Below, in pieces: positions 35,315 through 47,078 of a stretch of 64,000 nt of DNA (within the stretch, counting starts at the first letter, position 1; every line of letters starts with the position of its first letter). The notes below the pieces were generated by a model. That model ran no database searches and was not told the origin of the DNA. It worked only from the letters and a program-made list of their open reading frames with translations. The stretch spans positions 2,976,001 to 3,040,000 of the forward strand of contig JAPNXP010000014.1 of assembly GCA_028753945.1 (NCBI GenBank), given 5' to 3'. This DNA comes from Hexactinellida sp. DTS-2022. Its lineage: Eukaryota; Porifera; Hexactinellida. A program made the position numbers and the translations under genes.

Positions 35315-36277
35315 ATGTTCGGCAGGGCCAGTGGTAGAAAAGGTATTCAGTGGTGCATGATTCTTTTTGTAAAGAACGGTGAGTCGTTAGAATTCATTGT
35401 AATCGGTGCGGATCAGAATCCTTGTAGCATCAAATCAAAGACATCGAATTGTCCTAGCAATCGCAAGGAGAGCCTGCTCAAGAGGCATCCTAAATCATTT
35501 GAGGAGTTCAAGGATGCGGCGCGAGAACAGGCTGCAAAGGCCAAGGCCGAGGAAGAAGCCAGTAAGGTGAAGAGAATAGGAGGTGAGAATCAAGGAATTA
35601 TCCAGGAGCGTGAGTATGATTTTTGGAAAATTTTAATTAGGAGCACGAAATTTTGGAATCTTCTCCTACACCGCAACATTAATTTGTGATTTAGGCGTAT
35701 GAAAATTGGATCAAACCAGGATTAGGAGCGTATTTACAAATGGCTGTATAATACACTAGTGAGAATAGTAGCATCACATATTACGCTGTAAAAAGCTAAG
35801 GAATCAGTAAGTATACTAGCACCCTCGTGCCAATACAACCAGCAACATTATCGACAGAGACACTTCAACAACTTGCTTTCTACCTTTGTTTATGTGTCAC
35901 CGAGGTCGAGTGCATACTTGTTTACAAATAAAGAATACGGTTTTCAGAAAATTTTGTCGTATGTTAGTAATGGTAATTTGGAATTCTCCATCACTAAACA
36001 ATCTATAATATCATCACAAAGCAGGCAAGCTTTATCGAATCTAACATCAAACTCGAGAAACAACTGTCTCAAACACAACTAAGGAGCCTGTACTCCCTCT
36101 TTGTCAAGTCAGCGTTGATTGTTGGACCCGTAAAGGTTATAAAGGGTCATTTTATGGGGAGAGTATTAATTTCTATAATTTTGACAAACAATGTGTCACT
36201 CAGAGAAATTTAGCAATCGACGAATTCCAACGCCCACATACTGCTGAGCGAATAATAGAGAAATACTCGTCTGTACA
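35315..36277 (+). pseudogene. hAT transposase, N-terminal piece
   Basis: The ATG at 35315 opens a frame with a basic stretch containing SCP-like and KRHPKSFEEFKDAAREQ motifs, resembling a BED-type finger whose spacing is disturbed, followed by a K/A/E-rich coiled segment. Downstream blocks near 36120-36277 (PFSVVDxxxFxxL-like region, then a YSSVHD ending) are spread over frames. The coding sequence is cut at 36285 by the Merlin element and resumes at 42742. A functional enzyme would mobilise the 34320-44339 element; the copy is dead. Confidence 0.6.
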
Positions 36278-38014
36278 CGATTCCTGGTGCAACTTCAGTA
36301 ATAAACACCTCCAAGATTTCGTGGAGTTAGGCTAAAACACTGTATGCACACGTCTAGAACTCGATAAATGATGAAGATAGACCAAAAGAAACCCAAAATC
36401 GGATAATAATTGACAAAGTTACGGCCAAAATCAGTGATAAGCCAAACCCTATGGAGAAAATTGATAACATCACAGAAGCCTTTTATACTGTAAACAATGC
36501 TATTACAGTAGTTACTCTTATGCATACAAGCTATTCCTAATGACTACACAACTTTATTCGTTTACTAGTGACGATTTTGAGGTTTCATGTTGAATTCCAA
36601 TTACACTGTTCATTACGCAATCACAAATTTATCAATTCTATTTTGCTACAATTTTACTGCTTGACTCTGCAAACTTGCTATTTTCCACATATATACCTTA
36701 TATTATAACAATAAATGACCGTTTGGAAGTAATAATTATATAAAAAATATGGTGATAATAATGAAACATTCCTTTTTATAGACATTAATATTAGGCGGAC
36801 ACTACTGTATCTACAAATAGTGAAGCAACTGCTCCTGCACTTGCTTCAATCGGTCATCAAATCTAGATGGTTTATCCTATAATTTAAGATTCTTTAAGGA
36901 ATTTGTTATTCTCTAAATAGCTTGAAATTATAATACAAGGACGAGACGATAGATAAGGTAATGTTTATAACAGGCGTCGCTGCCACTTATAATACTTTTA
37001 TTGTCCTAGTATCGAAGTCCAAATTCTACCAGAGTATAAATTGAACATAATTATTTGAGTGGTATCATATTCTACCAGAGTATAAATTGAACATAATTAT
37101 TTGAGTGGTATCATATTCTATAATTATTTATTACACTATTTAATCCGCTCCACAGCTAATATCTTTCATGTAACTGTATAATTTGGTAAAGCTACACTCC
37201 ATCCATATGATAAATTATGCAACAATTATTTCCAGGAGTAGAATAATCTGTTACAGTTAATTGACAACGTCACCTTAATTCAAATAATAATCACAAAATT
37301 ATACTAAGATCAATTACTTAAATGAGCAATAATACTTTTCTGAAACCGCCTGCTCAGTGTAATCTTTTAAAATTGCGTAGAGCACTATTTCTATTAAAAT
37401 ATTATATTAGGCCATATTAACAAAATAACTTATTTATAATCCCCGTCCGTCCCAAAATTCACCCCCGTCCGGATATTTCTTTTAGTATCTTCTGAACCAA
37501 ATTGTACAAATATTAGCTATAAACTTGTGTAAAGTACTCCTAATGTATCAATTTTTAATAAGTCAAGTATTGAGGGCATTACGTTTAATTATTTGGCATT
37601 GTCATGTGAATTCTAATTAAATTAAAATTAATATTGTTTAGTATAGGATACTGATACGTGTATTTGCATATTACTGAAATACAAAATAAAATAAAAATCC
37701 CGCCCGCAATCGGTATTTTATGAAACAATCTGATTGATAAACAATTAATTTATTTTACCTGGCCTTATTAATTAACACAGTCTTAGTTTAATAATATAAA
37801 TAAAATTATTAAAACAGATTATTGTCTAGATAATCGACTTTAGATACGAGTCTGTGCGTAAAGAATGTGTTTGCATTGTAATGTGCAAAATTGTCGTTAC
37901 TAACTAGATTTTGTTTCTTCTAGCAACCACAGTGCATTCCAAACATTAAATATTGTTACTACGTTAGGAAAAAAATAGTATATAAACACAGATTAATTTT
38001 ATTCTAAACTTTAA

Positions 38015-38947
38015 ATGGATTACATCCCATTACAAATCCCAACTATAATTTCCGACATCCCAACTGACTTTCTTCTCCCTCACCTGTATTCTCTAACATC
38101 AAACTACCAACACACAATTAACTGGTTACGGGATTATGGCCTTTTAGCTCGTGCAATGCAATGCAAATGTGGGGAGGAAATGTATGAGGGTGCCTACGCC
38201 AACTCCCAGGATGGTTACAAGTGGAAATGTCGCGCATGCAAGAGTTCCTGTTCAATCCGTTTTGGTTCCTTCTTTCATCCTTCCAAACTCTCGCTTACTT
38301 CGCTTCTCCAATTCATGTATCTCTGGTGTGAGGACATTCAGTCACACGCTATTATGGAGAAGCAGTTGCAGTGGGCACCAGCTACTGTTGTTGATTGGAA
38401 GAACTTTATGAGGGATATCTGTGTTGAAGAGATCATACAAGATGCTGAACCCTTAGGTGGGCCCGGAATTATCGTGGAGATTGATGAATCCAAGTTCGGC
38501 AAACGTAAATACAACCGCGGAAGATTAGTAGTGGGGACTTGGGTTTTTGGAATAGTCGAGAGAGATTCAGGCCGAATGGTTATGTTATGTGTACCAGATA
38601 GATCTGCTGCAACTCTGCTACCCCTTATCCAGCATTACGTCCTACCTGGCTCCGTAGTATACTCAGATGAGTGGGCTGCATACAATATCTTGGCTCATAC
38701 ACCCCAGTACACGCATCACACTGTGAACCATAGTGAGAACTTCGTGAATCCAACTACTGGTGTGCACACTCAAGGAATTGAAGGTAGCTGGAACATTGTT
38801 AAGAAAAGAATGAGAAGAGGATCAACTACTAATCCTGATGAACTGTTGGAAACACATCTGGCTGAGGGTTGTTGGAGGAGGAGAAACAAGGATAACATCT
38901 TTAACAACATCATAAAAGGGATCCGAAACTTATACCCAGTGTTTTGA
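38015..38947 (+). CDS. Merlin (IS1016/ISXO2-like) transposase, left copy
   Basis: An intact 310-codon frame. An N-terminal zinc ribbon (C50, C52, C72, C75) is followed by the IS1595/ISXO2-type DDE core: D157 in VEIDESKFGKRKY, D218 in VVYSDEWAAY and E256 in QGIEGSWNIVKKRM. Known family role: cut-and-paste transposition of Merlin elements with 8-9-bp target duplications, the eukaryotic relatives of bacterial IS1016. All three acidic residues and the zinc cysteines are present, so activity is plausible but not shown. A TATAAA-like sequence lies about 35 bp upstream of the ATG (37980). It converges with an almost identical gene in the other arm; the two proteins differ at the last residue (F versus V), where the palindrome arm ends. 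Confidence 0.95.
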   Translation: MDYIPLQIPTIISDIPTDFLLPHLYSLTSNYQHTINWLRDYGLLARAMQCKCGEEMYEGAYANSQDGYKWKCRACKSSCSIRFGSFFHPSKLSLTSLLQFMYLWCEDIQSHAIMEKQLQWAPATVVDWKNFMRDICVEEIIQDAEPLGGPGIIVEIDESKFGKRKYNRGRLVVGTWVFGIVERDSGRMVMLCVPDRSAATLLPLIQHYVLPGSVVYSDEWAAYNILAHTPQYTHHTVNHSENFVNPTTGVHTQGIEGSWNIVKKRMRRGSTTNPDELLETHLAEGCWRRRNKDNIFNNIIKGIRNLYPVF

Positions 38948-40025
38948 CTCAGTATCTAAACGATTATATATATATTATTAAAAGTCAAGTGCTGTGAGGT
39001 TGCTTGTTTGTTTGTCGGGTTGTATTAAAGTGATGGGGGAATTGAAACAGCATTTAAATAGAAACAAACTACCAAATCTCCTAATAGGTACATAATTAAG
39101 CTGATTACGACTACCGCATTTAACAAATCTATAATACATATGTATACAGTGTACTCCGCTTAATTGGGACAATTGGCCTGGAACATAGGTGTCCCAATTA
39201 AGCGGAGTACACTGTATTTATGTTGTTGTTTACAAAAATAGGGAAGCAAATTACGGAAAATAAAATAAAAACCCAAAATTCAGCTTGCATCGGGAATACA
39301 GGTAGACAAGCCTAAACGATGGGAAATGGTAGAAAGGGATGTATATTACGTCCCTTTCTACTTACTCCATAGTTGAAATGGTGAGGAGTAAAGCAACTTC
39401 CCTATTAGCAACTATTCTTGCAACGAAACCAGAGTTCTTAATGAAGGAACTCCATTGTATCATTAGTATTAACATAGGCAAATAGAGAAGTGGACTACTA
39501 TATAAAACTCAGGGAAATAAAATAACTGTTCCAAATACAGAGTTTTAAATCTTGATATATATATATATATACAGTGGAGTTGCTTTATTAGCAAACGCTT
39601 TTAAGATCCCAAGCGTGAAAACTGTTAATTTCATTCCCCAATTAGCAACATTCGCCTATTAGCAACCAGATTTATAAACAAACACGGCTTGCTAATAAGC
39701 GAACTACCACTATAAATTTATTTCTTAGTTTGTTAACAATTATGTTGAGATTGTACTAAGGTTATATGCAAATAGAAAGAGCAATTATAATTGGAATGTA
39801 GAATAGCTTTCAAATTGTTACAATAGGTAAGCATATTGAGATTTATTGTCTATTAAAAAAAGATAAACCGCGTAGTGGTTGTCCGTGGCGAATCGACCAA
39901 GACCGAAAGGCTCGTTGACATTATAATAATAATATTTCATCAAATCAATTTCCGGTCGCAGAACTCGTATTAAAGAATAATAGAATAGAATACTAATATA
40001 GATTAACGAACCTAAACCGATGAGA
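38948..40025. other. Unique centre of the Merlin palindrome
   Basis: It contains a TA-flanked 68-bp MITE (39147-39214; CAGTGTACTCCGC and its complement, nearly a perfect hairpin) and a diverged relative starting at 39572 with GCTTTATTAGCAAACGC. No gene. Confidence 0.7.
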
Positions 40026-40958
40026 TCAAACGACTGGATATAAGTTTCGGATCCCTTTTATGATGTTGTTAAAGATGTTATCCTTGTTTCTCCTCCTCCA
40101 ACAACCCTCAGCCAGATGTGTTTCCAACAGTTCATCAGGATTAGTAGTTGATCCTCTTCTCATTCTTTTCTTAACAATGTTCCAGCTACCTTCAATTCCT
40201 TGAGTGTGCACACCAGTAGTTGGATTCACGAAGTTCTCACTATGGTTCACAGTGTGATGCGTGTACTGGGGTGTATGAGCCAAGATATTGTATGCAGCCC
40301 ACTCATCTGAGTATACTACGGAGCCAGGTAGGACGTAATGCTGGATAAGGGGTAGCAGAGTTGCAGCAGATCTATCTGGTACACATAACATAACCATTCG
40401 GCCTGAATCTCTCTCGACTATTCCAAAAACCCAAGTCCCCACTACTAATCTTCCGCGGTTGTATTTACGTTTGCCGAACTTGGATTCATCAATCTCCACG
40501 ATAATTCCGGGCCCACCTAAGGGTTCAGCATCTTGTATGATCTCTTCAACACAGATATCCCTCATAAAGTTCTTCCAATCAACAACAGTAGCTGGTGCCC
40601 ACTGCAACTGCTTCTCCATAATAGCGTGTGACTGAATGTCCTCACACCAGAGATACATGAATTGGAGAAGCGAAGTAAGCGAGAGTTTGGAAGGATGAAA
40701 GAAGGAACCAAAACGGATTGAACAGGAACTCTTGCATGCGCGACATTTCCACTTGTAACCATCCTGGGAGTTGGCGTAGGCACCCTCATACATTTCCTCC
40801 CCACATTTGCATTGCATTGCACGAGCTAAAAGGCCATAATCCCGTAACCAGTTAATTGTGTGTTGGTAGTTTGATGTTAGAGAATACAGGTGAGGGAGAA
40901 GAAAGTCAGTTGGGATGTCGGAAATTATAGTTGGGATTTGTAATGGGATGTAATCCAT
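40026..40958 (-). CDS. Merlin (IS1016/ISXO2-like) transposase, right copy
   Basis: The inverted duplicate of the left gene: 310 codons, identical apart from the last residue (V instead of F). The catalytic D157, D218, E256 and the zinc ribbon cysteines are all kept. Its 3' end coincides with the inner end of the palindrome arm. Two intact copies in one element mean one can decay without loss of transposase, and converging transcripts could form long double-stranded RNA (inference). Confidence 0.95.
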   Translation of the reverse strand: MDYIPLQIPTIISDIPTDFLLPHLYSLTSNYQHTINWLRDYGLLARAMQCKCGEEMYEGAYANSQDGYKWKCRACKSSCSIRFGSFFHPSKLSLTSLLQFMYLWCEDIQSHAIMEKQLQWAPATVVDWKNFMRDICVEEIIQDAEPLGGPGIIVEIDESKFGKRKYNRGRLVVGTWVFGIVERDSGRMVMLCVPDRSAATLLPLIQHYVLPGSVVYSDEWAAYNILAHTPQYTHHTVNHSENFVNPTTGVHTQGIEGSWNIVKKRMRRGSTTNPDELLETHLAEGCWRRRNKDNIFNNIIKGIRNLYPVV

Positions 40959-42741
40959 TTAAAGTTTAGAATAAAATTAATCTGTGTTTATATACTATTT
41001 TTTTCCTAACGTAGTAACAATATTTAATGTTTGGAATGCACTGTGGTTGCTAGAAGAAACAAAATCTAGTTAGTAACGACAATTTTGCACATTACAATGC
41101 AAACACATTCTTTACGCACAGACTCGTATCTAAAGTCGATTATCTAGACAATAATCTGTTTTAATAATTTTATTTATATTATTAAACTAAGACTGTGTTA
41201 ATTAATAAGGCCAGGTAAAATAAATTAATTGTTTATCAATCAGATTGTTCCATAAAATACCGATTGCGGGCGGGATTTTTATTTTATTTTGTATTTCAGT
41301 AATATGCAAATACACGTATCAGTATCCTATACTAAACAATATTAATTTTAATTTAATTAGAATTCACATGACAATGCCAAATAATTAAACGTAATGCCCT
41401 CAATACTTGACTTATTAAAAATTGATACATTAGGAGTACTTTACACAAGTTTATAGCTAATATTTGTACAATTTGGTTCAGAAGATACTAAAAGAAATAT
41501 CCGGACGGGGGTGAATTTTGGGACGGACGGGGATTATAAATAAGTTATTTTGTTAATATGGCCTAATATAATATTTTAATAGAAATAGTGCTCTACGCAA
41601 TTTTAAAAGATTACACTGAGCAGGCGGTTTCAGAAAAGTATTATTGCTCATTTAAGTAATTGATCTTAGTATAATTTTGTGATTATTATTTGAATTAAGG
41701 TGACGTTGTCAATTAACTGTAACAGATTATTCTACTCCTGGAAATAATTGTTGCATAATTTATCATATGGATGGAGTGTAGCTTTACCAAATTATACAGT
41801 TACATGAAAGATATTAGCTGTGGAGCGGATTAAATAGTGTAATAAATAATTATAGAATATGATACCACTCAAATAATTATGTTCAATTTATACTCTGGTA
41901 GAATATGATACCACTCAAATAATTATGTTCAATTTATACTCTGGTAGAATATGATACCACTCAAATAATGATGTTCAATTTATACTCTGGTAGAATTTCG
42001 ACTTCGATACTAGGACAATAAAAGTATTATGAGTGGCAGCGACGCCTGTTATAAACATTACCTTATCTATCGTCTCGTCCTTGTATTATAATTTCAAGCT
42101 ATTTAGAGAATAACAAATTCCTTAAAGAATCTTAAATTATAGGATAAACCATCTAGATTTGATGACCGATTGAAGCAAGTGCAGGAGCAGTTGCTTCACT
42201 ATTTGTAGATACAGTAGTGTCCGCCTAATATTAATGTCCATAAAAAGGAATGTTTCATTATTATCACCATATTTTTTATATAATTATTACTTCCAAACGG
42301 TCATTTATTGTTATAATATAAGGTATATATGTGGAAAATAGCAAGTTTGCAGAGTCAAGCAGTAAAATTGTAGCAAAATAGAATTGATAAATTTGTGATT
42401 GCGTAATGAACAGTGTAATTGGAATTCAACATGAAACCTCAAAATCGTCACTAGTAAACGAATAAAGTTGTGTAGTCATTAGGAATAGCTTGTATGCATA
42501 AGAGTAACTACTGTAATAGCATTGTTTACAGTATAAAAGGCTTCTGTGATGTTATCAATTTTCTCCATAGGGTTTGGCTTATCACTGATTTTGGCCGTAA
42601 CTTTGTCAATTATTGTCCGATTTTGGGTTTCTTTTGGTCTATCTTCATCATTTATCGAGTTCTAGACGTGTGCATACAGTGTTTTAGCCTAACTCCACGA
42701 AATCTTGGAGGTGTTTATTACTGAAGTTGCACCCGATTCCT

Positions 42742-44160
42742 TTGGTATCAAGCCTGCCCAAATTGCTCATATAGTTTCAGAAAACGCTTCAAACATGGTC
42801 AAGGCATTTGAACTCCTAGACACTGAGTTAAATACCATTACGATACCATATGCAGATGAACATAATGAATTGGAGAATTTTAGACACTGACTTCGAGGAC
42901 TTGGTAAAAGATTTGTCTTCATTGCAAAGGAGAAGCCGTCACTATGGCGATCTAATACACACCAAAAATCTCACAATGAACCTCTGCACCAAGTCCAAGT
43001 TTAAGAGCGCATGCACCTTGATCCACGACGCCCGGGCATTTGTTAATACGGTACACAGATCAGCAAGCCTGAAACAAGATTTGGATCGCAAGTGTCCATG
43101 TCACTTGTAGGAGATGTTCCAACATGATTCGACCCAACATTCCTTCTTACCTCTAGTTTAGCATCCGAAGAAGTTGCTGCAGCATTGCAAGATTTTGTAA
43201 TACATCACAGTGACAAGGTCACCACAAGCATTCTTCCTGCGACTTTCCACTGGAATATTTTGAAAGACTTCAATCGGCTATTGGAACAAATGTGGAGTTC
43301 GACGCAGATATTGAGCAGTGACCACCACTTTAGTGTCTCACATCTATTCCCTCTGATGACAATGCTGTTACCGCGTTACTTGGAAAAGAAACGACAGCAC
43401 ACTCGAGTTTTCCTATCCTAGCCAAGATGATGTTGGATGATCTAAAGAAACGTTTCTCATGGCTCTGTAATGATACTTAATTCCAATTGTTGATATGCCT
43501 TGATCCAGGGTACTACGTAATATTCAGCAAACTACCTCCCTCCGCCCACAACAAACAGATGAAAGAGCTGTTGGCTACTGAGTATGAGACTTGGATTGTA
43601 CAATCCAGTCACAATATCTCTGAATGGGCCGTTTCTGTTCCATCCCACTACACTGAAATAGTAACGTGAAATTCTGCAATTAAAGACTGGGCTTCCTTTT
43701 TTCCGATGAATGGGACATTATGGACAACACAGAAGAGCAATTAATGCCATCCTTAATTCCCGGATCGCAAAGTTCATACCCAATCTTAAAACAATTCGAG
43801 GAATATTGTAATGAACCTCATCAGCCCGTAGAGCCAAGTATTTCTGCAAAACACCTCAAACTAGGAAATCAATTGCAGCAATACTAGCAAGAAGCGACAG
43901 TGGCCGGAACTATCAACTTTTCCCTCGGTCATCTAGCGTTCTCAGGCCCAGGTGTTGGGGTAGACAGATTGTTCTCTGGTGCTTCGATTCAAGTAGAAGG
44001 CAGGATGCGATCTTTATCTAAAGTGGCACTTAAAGAAAGAACCATGATTGCATCTAATCGTGATTTGTTAGATTTGAGAAGTAATTGTATTAGCAAATTT
44101 AGTAATCCTAGGACCATGTTACATGCTAGTACTTATACCAGTATTTGTCATTACTAATTA
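42742..44160 (+). pseudogene. hAT transposase, C-terminal piece
   Basis: It continues the gene cut at 36285: PAQIAHIVSENASNMVKAF (hAT core motif around a catalytic-region Asn/Ser), a middle region read in several frames (42850-43670), then a dimerisation domain at 43900-44100 with VDRLFSGASIQVEGRMRSL and ASNRDLLDLRSN. Multiple stops and shifts are present. Confidence in hAT is high because of the C-terminal block and the element's ends. Confidence 0.75.
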
Positions 44161-44347
44161 CCAGTGATAATATGAGTATAATCTATTCAGTTTGAGTTAA
44201 CACTAATTATACATTTCAGTTTCAGTTGATACAAATAATATATTTCAGTTTTAGTTTCAGTTTCAGTTCGATAAAAGGATAAATATAATTTCAGTTGGAT
44301 TTCAGTTTCAGTTGAATATCAGTTTCAGCTAGCAGCACAAGAGATAC

Positions 44348-44858
44348 CCAGCATGTCACTTAGGATGTAGTACCCATGATTACCTTTATCATTTTCCAGT
44401 GATTTTCGTAAATCTATGAATTTAGATACCCATAATGAGGATGCCATAAAATCGATCAGCTGCATTTCAAAGTCCCCGATAACCATCCACTCAAAGGCAG
44501 ATCAATTCAAGTTTTCAAATTTATCCGGTTCGATTAAAAAAGAAAACATTGTCCAAAACGCAAGAAATCTTGGAATCTAATGAAGAATTATGACTCTAGT
44601 TCTCGCATATACACTCCAATCTCAACAGCACTCACATTAAAAGTAGCGGAAAGTTGCAGTTTGAATATATATCCCATGAGTATACTTCGAGTTTGGATAC
44701 AAAGGCCTTCCATGTCTCATAAAGATCCATCACTATTTGTTCCGAACCTTGCAGACGAAGATTGAGCTCGTTGAGGATTGTAGTAATGTCCGTGAGAAAC
44801 ATTAGTCTCATATGCCACTGTGTGTCGTCCAGTCGGAGTAGGATTGACCCTTTCCTAC
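44348..44858 (-). pseudogene. ZBED5-like hAT transposase, middle piece
   Basis: Minus-strand frame 44883-44632 reads RLDDTQWHMRLMFLTDIT, then LNELNLRLQGSEQIVMDLY and an ETWKAFVSKLEVY tail. This is the characteristic LAFLVDITxHLNxLNLxLQG block of GTF2IRD2/ZBED5 proteins. The upstream part of the domain lies beyond the MITE insertion at 53702 and later coding blocks beyond 44348. Confidence 0.85.
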
Positions 44859-45149
44859 CAGGGTTGCCAACTTTTGTAAGCACAAAGCGTGATATGTTGT
44901 CCTTTTTTTAAAAAAAAAGCGTGAGATTTAGACTAAAAAGAGTGGAAAACAATTTTTCACCTCAAAAAGCAGTATATTTAGGGTTTTGTTTAGCGTCCAC
45001 CCCTTAATTTTATGCTACTTTCTCAGGCGCGGGACCTCCTTTCTAACGTGAGGTTTTGAATGTAAGCGTGAGATCGTGAGATTTAAAAAAAAGCGTGAGA
45101 TTCACGCCTAAAGCGTAATAGTTGACGAGTGTGAAGTTGGCTTAGTATT

Positions 45150-45715
45150 CAACCGAGCACACTTTAAATCTCTATTTAATCCGCTTCCTGTCATCCGATT
45201 GATTCAAATTTGGTATCATTAGAAAGACTAGCGAAATATGTTTCATTAGATATGAAAATTAATTTAAAAATTTCAAAAATTCCCTTAAAAAAAAATTTAC
45301 AAATTTTCTTTCGAGCACACTTCAAATCTCTATTTGATCCGCTTCCTGTCATCCGAATGATTCTAATTTGGTATCATTAGAAAGACTAGCGAAATAGTTT
45401 TCATTACATATGAAAATTAATTTAAAAATTTCAAAAATTCCCTTAAAAAAAAAAAAATTTACAATTTTTTTTCGAACACACTTTAAATCTCTATTTGATC
45501 CGCTTCCTGTCATCCGAATGATTCAAATTTGGTATCATTAGAAAGACTAGCGAAATAGGTTTCATTAGATATGAAAATTAATATCAAAATTTCAAAAATT
45601 CCCTTAAAAAAAAAATTTTACAAATTCTTTTTCGAGCACACTTTAAATCTCTATTTGATCCGCTTCCTGTCATCCGAATGATTCAAATTTGGTATCATTC
45701 GAAGAATAGAGACTA
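45150..45715. repeat. Left terminal ~156-bp tandem array
   Basis: Three to four diverged units marked by CCGCTTCCTGTCATCCGAA, each ending in CCCTTAAAAAAAAA-type A runs. Inverse of the right array. Confidence 0.9.
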
Positions 45716-45919
45716 TTCTAATTTTATATCAATATGAATAATATATTGAAAATTTTGTTTGGCTGTTTAATAATCGTAATTCATTCAATAGTCATTTAAT
45801 ACAAAAATTGATAAAATGGGATAGTTTATACATATATAATCACTTTTCCTTTAATTATGCTAAATTGAAACTTAATTTTGTTAGCAATTAGTTGTCAATA
45901 TAGTTTGTTGATGTAGCAA

Positions 45920-46160
45920 TTAATAGAGATTTTGATGGAGAAGTTGATAGAGATGTTGATAGAGTTGATAGAGTTGATAGAGTTGATAGAGATGTTGATG
46001 TAGATGTTGATAGAGATGTTGATGTAGATGTTGATAGAGATGTTGATAGAGATGTTGATGTAGATGTTGATAGAGATGTTGATAGAGATGTTGATAGAGA
46101 TGTTGATGTAGATGTTGATAGAGATGTTGATAGAGTTGATGTAGATGTTGATAGAGCTTG
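45920..46160. repeat. GTTGATAGAGAT minisatellite
   Basis: About twenty copies of a 9-12-bp unit alternating GATAGAGATGTT and GATGTAGATGTT, followed by a T-rich tract to 46310. Downstream of the OTU gene. Confidence 0.9.
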
Positions 46161-46425
46161 TTTGTATTTTTTGTTATATTTTCTTTTTTTTGTAGTTTTA
46201 TTTTTTGTTTTTAATTTTTTTGTACTTTTTTTATTTTTTGTGTTTTTAATTTTTTTGTAGTTGTTTTATTGTTTGTGTTTTTTATCTTTATAATTTTTTT
46301 CTATATTATTATTATTTCAATAGAGAATTGTGCGTCGAATGAATAGTAAGAGAGTACCTGGTAGTATTTAATGAATGAATAAAAAATAGTATTAAGCTAA
46401 TTAAACATACGAATATACCAAAAAA

Positions 46426-47052
46426 TTAGCATTGATATAGTTCTAAAATATGTTCGTAATGGTTGCTACTATGTCTAATGTATAAAGATCCAGCCTGATT
46501 AGCTGGCTTTGTTATTTCATCCAAACTGGCCCCGTTTCCTGAAAAGACCATCCATTTATTGCCCAGGTCACTTGTATACACCCATATGTCAGTTTTTAAA
46601 AGCATGGCCACAGTGAATAACTCTAAGTCTGTACCCCAAGTCTTATTATTGCGCATATTTGATTTGATTAGGTAATCTTTTGTATTACGATAATTAATAA
46701 CCGACCTCGGAAATTTGTTTCTAATAAATTTGTGACATACGTCATGAAATCTACCCATCATATTATCAGTTATAGTTAATCGCATTTTATGATAATTATC
46801 AATACTACCTGTAATCAAATAAGTGAGAGTCGAAAATAAACAATTCCCATCTTTTGGAATGGGAAACATTCGTGAAGGCTTTAATTGATTTAATTTATGC
46901 TTATATTTACTATTGCTTATGCAAATTACAGGATTGATTTTAGTAAATCCTAATTCATCGCAAATTTGTATTTGGCCCAAGAGAGAAAGATTTTTGAATT
47001 CAGGCAGTAAAAATTCGACGCTCCCTAATGCTAAAATATCTAAATCGGTCAT
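46426..47052 (-). CDS. OTU-like cysteine protease domain protein
   Basis: An intact 208-codon frame from the ATG at 47052. The OTU hallmark PIPKDGNCLFSTL carries D68 and the candidate nucleophile C71. A C-terminal NHYEHI supplies the candidate histidine (H198). WGTDLELFTVAMLL is the typical middle block. OTU proteases usually remove ubiquitin or related modifiers; many DNA transposons and viruses carry them, but substrate and role here are unknown. It is single-exon, on the same strand as the transposase-like exons upstream (47079-48998), and could be the C-terminal part of that gene or a separate gene. It is intact although the element has been interrupted. Confidence 0.85.
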   Translation of the reverse strand: MTDLDILALGSVEFLLPEFKNLSLLGQIQICDELGFTKINPVICISNSKYKHKLNQLKPSRMFPIPKDGNCLFSTLTYLITGSIDNYHKMRLTITDNMMGRFHDVCHKFIRNKFPRSVINYRNTKDYLIKSNMRNNKTWGTDLELFTVAMLLKTDIWVYTSDLGNKWMVFSGNGASLDEITKPANQAGSLYIRHSSNHYEHILELYQC

Positions 47053-47078
47053 GATTTCAACATTTTCTGCATGAATTG

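Larger units (their letters stand above)
36286..42733. mobile_element. Palindromic Merlin element with two transposase genes
   Basis: Ends GGTGCAACTTCAGTAATAAA and its exact complement; perfect 8-bp duplication CGATTCCT (36278-36285, 42734-42741), fitting Merlin. Left arm 36286-38943 and right arm about 40028-42733 are near-identical inverted copies of ~2.7 kb, each with a whole transposase gene. The genes converge on a ~1.1-kb unique centre holding two small pogo-type MITEs. The arms differ in copy number of a ~46-bp tandem unit (two at 37021-37120, three at 41853-41998). Confidence 0.9.
34320..44339 (+). mobile_element. Second hAT element, split by a Merlin insertion
   Basis: Ends TAGTGCTGCTAACTGAAA and TTTCAGCTAGCAGCACAA; perfect 8-bp duplication AGAGATAC (34312-34319, 44340-44347). 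Both subterminal regions are packed with TTTCAGTTG-type repeats (34330-34500, 44150-44335), as hAT transposases often bind arrays of short subterminal sites. Without the Merlin insertion it is about 3.56 kb. A complete pogo-type MITE lies at 34761-35260. Confidence 0.9.

Noticed and set aside
35315-35689. Independent cellular gene with a coiled coil
   Set aside because: It lies inside the paired ends of the second hAT, in the position and orientation of its transposase N-terminus.
36295-36525. 76-codon frame at the Merlin termini
   Set aside because: Non-conserved frame in the terminal inverted repeat, seen only because both arms are the same sequence.
38151-38411. 86-codon frame inside the Merlin transposase
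   Set aside because: Alternate frame of the real gene; the same shadow occurs in the right copy.
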